From Ptychodera flava (Eukaryota > Hemichordata > Enteropneusta > Ptychoderidae), in NCBI RefSeq assembly GCF_041260155.1, contig NC_091943.1, positions 21,514,283-21,578,282 on the forward strand: 64,000 bases of DNA, in the 5' to 3' direction. This document shows, one piece after another, positions 12,600-24,100 of this stretch. Numbering within the stretch: position 1 is the stretch's first letter; every line of letters begins with the position of its first letter. A program made the translations under genes and the position numbers. The notes below the pieces were generated by a model. That model was not told where the DNA came from. It was given only the letters and a program-made list of their open reading frames with translations, and ran no database searches.

Positions 12600-12783
12600 A
12601 GGTATACTGTCACCTGTTCTAATTTTGCCACAGTTACCATGGAAAGAGAAAATCTAACCAATCACAGATTTTAAGCGGGTGGCCGCTTTTTTTAAAGCAG
12701 CGCCCTCACATGGGCATTGTGAATACAAAGGAATGCCCCTTTGACCATATGGGCATATTTAGATTACAGGTGACTGTATACCT
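12600..12783. mobile_element. MITE family beta, copy 2, just upstream of IPT exon
   Basis: 184 bp flanked by TTAA on both sides (12596-12599 and 12784-12787). It lies about 85 bases upstream of the strong IPT exon acceptor, so it occupies the intron just 5' of the receptor exon. Confidence 0.85.
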
Positions 12784-12868
12784 TTAAGCTCCTTCAGAAA
12801 AGATTGTGGGACGCAGACATTGCTACCACATCTCTCTACTACCGCCACTGCTGTCTCTACTAATGCAG

Positions 12869-13019
12869 AGAGTTTTCGGTTACAGGTCCGAGGTGTTTCA
12901 TATTTCGCGCCCTTGGTTGGTCCAGTATCAGGTGGAACGTTGATCACCATCAACGGGTTGAATGTAAATGTGGATGTATTGTTTGTCCTTATTGCCGGCC
13001 AACCATGTAACATCATACG
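12869..13019 (+). CDS. RTK exon: first visible IPT/TIG segment
   Basis: Reads [20 protein letters not shown] followed by [19 protein letters not shown], the standard IPT opening (P-x-x-GP-x-SGGT-x-ITI-x-G). The donor is ATACG/gtaaag. Two acceptors are possible. The AG at 12867-12868, after a good pyrimidine tract, starts the exon with two bases of a codon. The AG at 12884-12885 starts it in phase 0. The choice decides which upstream exon can be joined. It continues in frame into the exon at 14260. Confidence 0.85.
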
Positions 13020-16000
13020 GTAAAGTTATTCTGTTTTTAAGGTTGAATACGCCTCGGGGACAGATATTTGGCCTCTCAAACTTTTTCAGTTCTTTCCTGA
13101 TCTACCACTTGTTAGACTTCATTTTGAAGCTCTTAGTGTAAGACAAATTTTTACCGTCTTAGTTTTCGAAAATCCAAAATTTTATTTTTATCCATAGAGT
13201 AAACACAGGGATGGCGGCCATTTTGAATTTCAAATATCAGTAAATCTTGAGTAATTTTTTTCTCCACTACCAAAATTTGCGTGGTGACCCTGATTTTTAT
13301 TCTTGATTTTGGAAAACAATGGTTTACAGATTCCTCCAGGAAAGTTTGAGAAAAAGTTTAAGTCTTTTACTACCTTAAGTTTAATTTCTTCACGAAATAA
13401 GCTTTGATAGCAGATGCGTACCATCGTCACGCCCACGTAGCTGTAAATAAATAAAGCAACACTAAAAGTACAAAGAATTGGTCTGAAAAATGAACACAGA
13501 ATATGAAAGATGAATAATGTCGATAATATTATTTGATCACAGGAATGAGTTAAAGGAGCACATTTTATCTTCGTGTCTGCCCAGGCTCGAACATTTAGCC
13601 ACAAAATCATCAAATTTATTTATCATCTTTCAAATGCGGAACAGAGTGTTCCTCAATGAAGATAAATAGCATTTTAGTTGCATCCGACAAGACTGTCGAG
13701 TGATCTTTATCATGTAACAAACTGTGTATTTCAGATCGGAAGTGATACTGAAACTAAATATAACTGTGCGTGTTTTTTTGTTTCTCTTTTGCCAAAATTT
13801 TACACGGTGACCCCTTTGATTGTTATTGTTGCTTTCGAAAGGGAATGCTTGAAAGATTCCCGAAGGAAAGCTTTAGCAAAAGTGTTTTTCTTTCAATGTC
13901 GAGGTGCAAACTATATTAGCTCCTATTCAACTTAATTTATCAACAGTAATATTTATAGTACAACAAACAGCTTTATGAAATTATCTTGTCGATCACTGAC
14001 ATGTACACAGTATTCACAAACGCCACACACCTGTCATAACTTTCCTAGTGGTTGCAGAACACCCCTAATAGAAAACAACAACAAAAACAAAAAACTGAAA
14101 CAAACGGGACAAACATCTAACAAGTTGTCGATGCTAACTTGTTTAGAAAAAAATTAAACTTCGGTGTAACTTCATGTAAATACTGTAAAAGTTTGATCTT
14201 CACATAAAGATTTTTGACATGGAGAGTAAAAAAACCCTGACTATTATATTATTTTTTAGAGATAACGAAATGAAGAACTCGACCAAATGTTACACATCTA
14301 GAGTTGACGAGCCGATTGAATCAGATATTACGATGGTATATAAGAATGGAAACTTGACGAGTGACAGAGCGTTTTCTTATAAGCCAGATCCAGAGATATC
14401 TGCTATTACACCTCTCAAGCAATTTCAGATGTAAGTCCACTCTTTATTATCTGTTCATACGTATAGTATGTAAGCAAGAGATAGTAATTTGAGGAGTCAA
14501 TTACGCATTCGTGTACTGTGTAAGCCTTATTACTATCAGCAAAAGCAAAGTATGATCTTTACTTTGCAAAATTGACAATTAACCTATCTTGTACATTCGT
14601 TTCAGTGGCGGCCAAAAACAGACTATCAGAGGAGAGAACTTAAACATAATCGGACAAGCCGTCTTTGTCGTGACTGCGATAACGAATGATCCTCCATCGA
14701 GTTCTGTTCGGTAAATTTCTATTACAGCCAATTGCTCCTTACCTTCCCGTTTCGATGTCTGCTATGCACATGTTGTGTGTACAGAACGCATGGTGTTTTT
14801 GTCACACAGACACTTGGGTCTCTTACATTTTAAAAGTGGTGATTTCTCCTCAGATTACATTAGACTAATTTCAGGCAGTAGGTGTGTTTGTTTATCAAGT
14901 AGGCTGTTGATGCATTTGATGTAACCGGTATAGTGACCAAAATTTAAAGACTTGTGAATACACCATCTCTTTTACAGTACCCATTTATTTTTGTAAGATA
15001 AAAACACCATGCGATCTGTGCACACAATGTGTGCATACCAGATATTGAAATGGGAAGGTAAGAAGCAACAGGCTGTAAATGATTGTCTTTTCCCTCCGAA
15101 ATCATTATTTTTACATGTGAATTTTTTACGCATACTTTAAGATGGCTTTCTGACCCTATTGTCCGTATTACGGCAGAAGAGCTTTTTATAGAGTCAATGT
15201 GCAATGACCTTTGACCTCCTACTTTGTTTCATCCCCACTGCAACTCAATAATTTTGTCTATCCAATAGGATTGTGAAGCACAGAATTCGACAACAATGTT
15301 TTGCCCGTCGCCACAAATTTCCTTTAGAGACCTAAACCACTCCAGCTGCAATGCCTACCGTAACTCTGGGCGTTGGCTGGAAGGTATGCAGACACATGAA
15401 GATCGACACAATACTACTGCGAAGGTGAAGCGGGATGTTGAAGATGACTGCATTGCCATAACCTCATCATCCGCGAGCGGCGAAGACATTGAATTCACGG
15501 TCGGATTTTACCTCGACGGTGTCGAAAAGTGGCGCCCCCAAAATATCGGTCGATACCTTGATAGGAAGTCCATCTCAATGGCCGTTGTGAAAGACCCCGT
15601 GATCAACAAGTTTCCCGGGAAAAATAATATTTACAGTATCAGCGAAAACGCTCAGTATCTTGTCATAACGGTAGGTGGCAGTAACATCCAAGGACGTGCA
15701 TAGAAATGTAAGGCATGTCAACTCATGAAAATATTTTTGTGACATTATGATTTAGGACGTGACGGAAGGATATAGAGGAGATAGCTATATTATTAAAACC
15801 TTTACGATTGCAGTTTATGAATTCACAGATTTGTCATTTCAGTCTCTGTCTCGCTTGAACGCAACGTATTGTTCTTCGAGACCAGCTCGATTGTTTATAC
15901 AAAACATGCATGAGAAGAAGAGTTCTTATTGTAAAAGGCATAACACTTTGAGAAGTTTGAGAAGCTTTTCAACAGCAGGAATCTCCCCGAAATTGCGTGT

Positions 16001-17994
16001 CTTGCCAAATTCACCAAACCTATTATGTCCAAGTTTAATTAGTCGGTTTTATGACTTTTGGTCTTTTTCTGTGCCTGAGTGCGTTTGTTTTGCGAGTCTT
16101 TCTGTATTTTGTATCAATGTCCTAACCTTAGCACGTGGGTTTGCCTTTTTTGGCTTTTAAAATCTGCTTGTGTTTTATAGCAATGTTGTTTTTTTATCTG
16201 GAAATTTTACTGAGCTCTCTTAGCTCAAAAGGGGTTGTAGAGCCAATAAAGTTATTATTATTATTATTATTATTATTAGACATGTTGTCGGCCAATGATG
16301 TTAATACTGACTTATTCTCATTGAATGGCGCTCTTGTTGACTTGTTATCACAATAATTTCCTGTTCAATATGTTTCACTGTAATATATATTTTCATGATT
16401 ATTTTTCACCTGATGGTTGGTACCTATTTTTCATCACTGTCACTCCAGGGGGAACGCCTTAACTGTGGTGCGCAAAAGGAGGACTTCACTGTGGAGGTTG
16501 GAGTGGATTACTGCGAGCCAATAATTTCGGTTCATCGACATCAGCTGACCTGCAAACCGCCCAGGGAACAACCGCCATTAAACGTTGAAAACGAGGCTAA
16601 TCACAGTTATCCTCATGTCAAGGTAAATGGCAAGAACTTTAAATACACCAATATCCCTAACTTAGAATTCGCTGATAAAGCTTTTAGGGAAAATATCAAA
16701 CCTCCTTAGAAATTTCTTGTCCATCTTTCTTGTAAGAAAGCACAATGTCTCTTGTCATTGAATTTGCTAGTCACGGGATTCTATAGGAATTATGAGTTAA
16801 AAGTCGTGTACTTTCACCGTTTCTGTTTTTTGAAAAAAGGTTACTGACTCAGAAATTTGTTGAGTAGGGATTTGATTGTGGGGGCTCTTCCTTTTAAAAT
16901 TTGTCGCAACTTTAAATCTAAAGAATATCCTTTTAGCCTTAAACCAAGAGATGTAGCTTCTTCCACAGACGAGTCAATAACATCGTAACGCAAATGAAAA
17001 TGTGTCTGACTCACTCACTCTTTCATTTTATTTAAAGTCCTTGTTTGGTCGTGTTTCATCGCAATATCACTTTTGTGCCTACCGGAATGCATTGAATGCC
17101 GACCAATAAATGGTAACTATTGAAGATAAAGTATGATGTCATCAAACTTTGACATCAATGCTTAAATTCTGTCTCACCATAGGTGAAAATCGGCCGCGGC
17201 AAGAATTCCATAGGCGTCGGATATCTTCGGTATGTCGTCGTTCAACCATGGATGATTGTCCTGGCTGCGATTGCAGTTTTTCTGTTGATTGTGGCAGTCA
17301 CTATAACGGTGGTGTGTTTGATTAGGAGAAAGTCAAGACATAAAAACATTTGTGCCTTTGACGGAAGTCGGGTATATGGATTTACAGCCAATGAACGCCG
17401 CGGCAGGTTTGTTTGGCAGTTTATTTGCAAGTCGTTGTCCTATCTAACTATCATTTCTTAACCTATTTATCCATTCATCTTATCCATCCTTGTAACAATC
17501 AATCAATGTATGTATGTATGTATGTATGTATGTATGTATGTATGTATGTATGTATGTATGTATGTATGTATGTGTGTATGTATGTATGTATGTATGTATG
17601 TATGTATGTATGTATGTATGTATGCATGCATGCATGCATGTATTTTATTATGTTTATGTATCTGTCTGTCTGTCCGTTTTGCTCTGTCTTCATTTGCACC
17701 AACTTATTCAGGTCACTGTTTATAATTACATCTGCCTCTTCCGATTTAGCTGTATTTCGATCTCAGTGGATAGTAAGTAAATGATGATTCATTATTTTTT
17801 TACTTAATTTTACTTTTATATACTTTTTATCGATAGCTTTTTTGTTTGGTTTTATATTACTATATGCGGCTATACTAAGAAACCGCGTGTGTGAAAGCAA
17901 ATAGGAAACTATTTTCGCTAATTTCCGAAATACTGATATATCGATATGTCTCTTTCAACTAGATTTATCGTTTATCCTGGAAATGTCATCTATT

Positions 17995-18053
<59 letters not shown>

Positions 18054-18120
18054 CCCTCCGTCCCTCCCTATCTGTCTAATATCTATCTATCCATCCATCC
18101 ATCCATCCATCCATCAATCC

Positions 18121-18161
<41 letters not shown>

Positions 18162-21100
18162 TCCCCCATCCATCCATCCATCCATGCATAAATCTACCTA
18201 CCTACCTACCTATGCCAAACATAATTGACAAAATTTCGTTGCAGACTTTACACATTGGAAGGAAATGAATATCACTCTGGATTCGGACCTACGATTAAGA
18301 ATCAAAGACGTCATGATTGACAGCAAGAGACTGATCCTGCGCACTGATGTCATCCTCGGAAGAGGTTAGTGGAATGTCCGCGTGGAATGATGAGTAGTAT
18401 TTTGTTGATAATAGAGTTACAAAGGTTTGACTTTTAAAATAGCTAATCACTGTGGTGAATTTTATGCGCAAATCAATGCGCAAATCCATAAGGCCGATAC
18501 GTAGACAAACTATACCAGACCTTTTGTTGTGTTTATTATTATTGGACAAATGAATGACATACTGGATAAAGTAAGTTTGGAACCAAAATAAATGACCTTA
18601 TGGTCGAGAAAGTTTACCATTTGTTTCATGGTATTGACAGTAGTTATTGTTTCCAGAAATCTTCATGTTTTGCCATACAATATCGAGTGGACACTTCAGC
18701 ATCGTTCATGTTATCCATGCCCTCGCAGGTGCCTTTGGGATGGTCATGTCAGGAAGTATGCAAACGACACAATCCAGTGCGTGCTCACCTGGGTATGAGG
18801 GTCTCGGACAAGAAGTTGCAGTCAAAATTCTAAAACGTAAGTCGTGTGTGACGCTAGAAGGGACATAATCTCACAGCCTTGACCCAGCAATGAAATATTG
18901 CTCCGAAGATTTCATCGAAAAGTCATGGTCCATGGCGAGTAGGCCTACTTGTCGTTTTGTTTCAATTTTAGATTTTTAGTTGTCACGGAACCACTAAATG
19001 TTGCAACTAAGTTTGTGACATTGACGGCCGAGTCACTGCAAGTATGCATAATTGTATAGAATCAAGGAATATTTATTTTTCTAATACATGTAATGAACTA
19101 ATGAGAAAGGGTACTCGTTCAGCTTAATGAGAAGGTGAATTGATAGTGGCTCTATAGGCAACTTAAAAGTATTATAAAGGGAATCTGTTATGTTTTTTTT
19201 GAAATTGAATACCTAGAGAAAGTCTAACTGCTCGTTTTTTTAAAAAAGAAACCATAAATATTTATTAAGCCACTGCATTTGACCAAGCTGTTTGTCGGCA
19301 TTTCCCTGCGTCCAGATTGACAGCAGTGTTGCTTTTGTTCTGGCCAGATAATGCTAGCGGAGACGAATCTGTAAATTTCTTGGAGGAAGGACTTCTGATG
19401 AAAGACTTGCAACATCCCAATGTGCTGACATTGATCGGCATATGCATCGATGATCGCGCTGTTCCGATGATCATCCTTCCTTACATGAAATTCGGTAACT
19501 TAAAGACCTTCATCGAAGATGAAGACAGGGTGAGCTGAGTCACATACTTAATCAACTTTGACCCGTTTGATCGGTACCTATCGCAGACTTGTGGGCAATA
19601 AAAGGCATTTAAGGTTGTATGCGCCTGGAAAGTGAACGACTTAAACGTTTGCTCGAACTTTCCTTAAGGACTCTTTCCAACATTCTCTTTCAAAATCAAG
19701 AATAAAAATCGGGGGTCGCCGTGCAAATTTTGTTAGTGGAGAAATAAGTAACCCAAGATTTACGGATATCTAAAATTCAAAATGACCGCCATCCTTGTGT
19801 TAACTCTATGGAGAAAAATAAAATTTCCAAAATCTGAGCCAATGAATAGTTTTCTTGCACCAAGAGCTTCAAAATGACCCCTGATAAGTGGTATGTCAGA
19901 AAAGAATTGTAAAAGTTTGAGTTTCCCAATATCTGTGCCCGAGGCGCGTTCTACCTTAAAACATGCAAGTAGACGATGTGTGATGAAGCAATGAAACATC
20001 AACAGTTTGCGATGCCATATTAAGTTCTGGATTAAATATTTATTTTTGCATAATTTTGTTTCCTTACTAGTCCATCTGCCTGTCTCTCTATCTGACAGTG
20101 GCATCTGCAGATCCAGCTATTCAGCTATTTATATATATTTATCATTTATTTAGAATTACACAACTTATTCTTCTATTCATTCATCCGTTCATTAAAATAT
20201 TTACATATTCAGCTGCTCTTTTTTTGTCTTCAAGAATAAAATAGAGAGGTGCATGTCTGTGCAATATTCAGAACAGAGAAGTATCTTAACTATAATTTAC
20301 GTTTATTTGAAATGTAATATTGCCGTCAAGCCTGTTGTGACAAATATATACAGTTTTAAAGTTATTTTGCAAAAGATTGAGGATTGGGTGGGGTGAGGGT
20401 ACAGGGGGAGAAGCTGGCTTCTCTCTAAAGTTAGAAAGGTATTTGTAAATTATTTCGACAAATTTCAGAATGAATGCATACAATGCTGTCGGCAGGACGA
20501 GTCGGTAAGATTTTTAGAGTCCAAATACGTGTTTTCGTGGCCCATTATAGTAACTTTATTTCCCTTAAGGTTGTATGTCCCGCATAAATTCAAAGTGAAT
20601 TTTGCTTAAAATGAGCCATGCTATATGATTTTGCCACCCCTACTTAATCAAATAAATGCATCACCCCAATGAAACGACGCGGTTAAATATTATTAAAATG
20701 CAATATGTTGTGCGACTTTGAAGTTAGCTGCCATTCGGGTCGTTTCGGAATTCGCGGGCATTGCCACCGGAAATGACGTAACTAATAGAATGTACGAGTG
20801 AGTGTGTTCACCTCGGCCATAGCGAATGCCTACCGCTGTGGCTTCAACATGGTGAGAAGTTACGCCTTTGGTGGCTGAAGTAACTGCAGCCATTGTCAGT
20901 TTATTGCATTTTAGGATGATGTATTAGCCGCATTTGACAAAATTACAAGAAAGGGTCGGAAAAGAGGCATTCAGACAAGCGTTTTCTGCGGTGCACATTT
21001 TCGAGTGCCGTGACTTCGAATAAACAATTCGGAAGCCAGATGTACGGTAAGATAGACTTTAATTCCTGGAGTTACTACATCGATTATGTAATCGCAATGC

Positions 21101-24100
21101 CATACCAGTACGACCATTGTCACCAGAAAGCTTCGCGTGTGTATCATCATCAAGTGTGGACAAGAGCGAGAACAGCAGCAAGACTGCGACAGGTTGCCCA
21201 AAACATGTCAAGGATGCGGGGGCCGCGGAGAAGTATGGCCGTGTTTACATCCCCCAAGACTGATCGCCGATTCAGATGCTTTTCGAAAGTGATTGTAAAT
21301 AAATAAATGAATACAAGTACTAGGTCTCATGCATGTGTGACTCTATAATTAGTAACGTTAGGAGATATCTAATTTTATATTCCTAAAAAGTTTACGTAGT
21401 GATTGACTGACTCTTTGCGAGACTGAACGATAGGTTGTGTATAATACAGCACGGCGCTGCCAGTAACAGTGACACAACGTTTAGCAAAGAAGTTTATACT
21501 GTTGACGAAGCAGTCGCGTTGTCGTCATCTGTTCCCTTCTGCTCGACTAAGTCTCCCCTAAAATATTTTAGCTTCTTTGAGAATTTCGCAGTCATGAAAC
21601 AATGAATACTGAGCTTTATATCGCTGACATTTACATGTAATCAAGAAAAAAACTGCGGAAGCGTAGCTGATCACTCCGTCACAGAAATGGCCGGCTGAGC
21701 CGCCCGGCCTCGGGTGCCAGTGTGCCCGATATTTACATCATGTCAATTTTAATTTATCTCTTCCCGAGAATTTGGCTAGACATGTCTTTACGGTCACATA
21801 TTTTTAAAAGTGCCAATGTTCATGTGAGGTTTTATAACGCCGAACTGAAGATTTTGCGGCGAGAATACTACCTTTGGTGTTTATGCTAATATGACCCTCA
21901 GCCTGTTCCACTTTCAGCTGTTGATAGGAAAGATGTGTGTTATGAACGGTGGACAATTTTCAACTTGATCTCTACTACATTTATCTACAAGCGTCATGGT
22001 GTGATTAAAATTTTCATATACAGATTTTGAACGAGGCAATTTGTTTTGAGAAGTAATAATAAGGTGGGATGGCAACTCCAGACTTATATTTATATTTTGT
22101 TAGCTTGCGGTAGTGTGTACGGTAGTCACGGTGCACTGGTGTGTTTGACTGTGGTCACGGTGGGCTTGTCACAAGAGTTCCGCTCTTGTTCTCGTTTAGG
22201 TTAAGGTTCCGACTGTTAAAATTTGCAGGCCTGTAAATTCTGAACAGCTTTGTCATATCTTCTGTGACGAAGATATTCTCAGTTGCACCGCTTTCACTCA
22301 TGAAATTATCACTATCTCCATAGTCAATGCACGAAGTCACCATCACCCATTCTATTAGTGACGTCACAGCTACTTACGCCAAAACGGGGCGAGCTCGGCA
22401 ATTTCCGGAAAATGTCGCCATGATGGAAATCGAAAAGTGCAACTTTTCCCGTGTTTTCGTCGAAATAACATAATACAACCGTCTAAAAACCGCTCAAATA
22501 AGCTTCAGTTTGTGTGTAAATGTTTGTTTTATTAATACCAATTTCATTGACAACCAGAACTATAGTATATGCCCAAAGTCAAACGAAAAAGTCTCAAAAT
22601 GTGGCAGGACTCACACTTTAAGGTTGATACTATGCGCCTCGAAAGTGAAAGACTTAAACATTTGCTCGAACTTTCCTTAAGGACTCTTTCCAACATTCTC
22701 TTTCAAAATCAAGAATAAAAACCGGGGGTCGCCGTGCAAATTTTGTTAGTGGAGAAATAAGTAACCGAAGATTTACGGATATCTAAAATTCAAAATGGCC
22801 GCCATCCCTGTGTTAACTCTATGGAGAAAAATAAAATTTTCCATTTTCGAAAAACTAAGACGGTGAAAAGTTTTCTTCCACCAAGAACTTTAAAATGACC
22901 CCCACAATTGGTATATTGAAAAAAAATCGTAAAAGTTTGAGAGTCCGAATATCTGTGCCCGAGGCGCGTTCTACCTTAAATATAATAATTCTAGGTGTTC
23001 ACGGTATGGGACTTAGTTTCGCTTGGACACCAAGTGGCCACTGGTATGCGATATCTGTCAGAGATCCATCGAATGGTCCATCGAGATCTTGCTGCAAGGA
23101 ACTGCATGTATGTATAAACCGTTTTGTCGTTTGTTAGTCGTCCGGGGGACTTATAGGTTTGGTCATGTCTGTGCGTGCGTGCGTGCGTGCGTGAGTCCGT
23201 CCGTTCACGCAGATATATCAGAGATGCCTGGAGCGATTTCATTCAAACTTATGGATTATTACCTATGTCATACATGTGCACGCCAATTTGTTTTGTGATC
23301 CAATCAAATATGGCCGCTTGGCGGCCATTTTGTTTCCTGTATTTGATGTTGGTGCGGATGTTCACTCAAATTTCTCAGTGATGCTAGGAGCGATTCCATT
23401 CAAACTTGGTACGTGGATTACTCCATATGTAATACATATGCACATTGATTTTTTAATGGTTATAATGACTTAATGTAAAGGCAAAAGCTACCTATGCTGT
23501 GTTGATGTCTTTCAAATGAAGAATATACTACGATTGGGCGTCGGTGTCAATTCTGCCGTACTCTGGGCGGCATTATTTTTAAAATGTCGTCGTAAGACAA
23601 ATTTGATCCAAATGCAATTTTCATTCAAATCTGTTACACTGTGTTTTCAGCCCTGTTTCATATAACTTTGTGATAAAAAGAATTGTTGTATCTATATCGC
23701 GACGAAAATGAAAGCTAAAATTCAACACTTCAATCTCTCATCTCAAGGGTTGACGAGACGAAGAAGGTAAAAGTTGGAGATTTCGGACTGTCACGTGACA
23801 TCTATGAGAGCGACTACTACGTATGCAATGACAAAAATGCCAAATTGCCCGCCAAATGGATGGCGCCAGAATGCTTTAGAAAACAACATTACGATACCAA
23901 AACTGACGTGGTGAGTACTTTGAATTATCTGTCGTGTTTTGCAAAAGTGGAATTTAATTTTGAAGCAGAAATAACATTTCATAAAATAAATAAGGGAGCT
24001 TACAATCGCACAGTATATTTTTTGTGAACTATAGTACGAACATTATCCAAGTTCACCTCGTCCTTCAGTTCTGAACAATGCAATCTTTTGCGATGTCGCC

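Noticed and set aside
12759-13016. 85-codon minus ORF
   Set aside because: Antisense shadow of the IPT exon and the adjacent MITE.
17499-17784. Open frames of Met-Tyr-Val-Cys repeats
   Set aside because: Translation of the (TGTA)n microsatellite in three frames.
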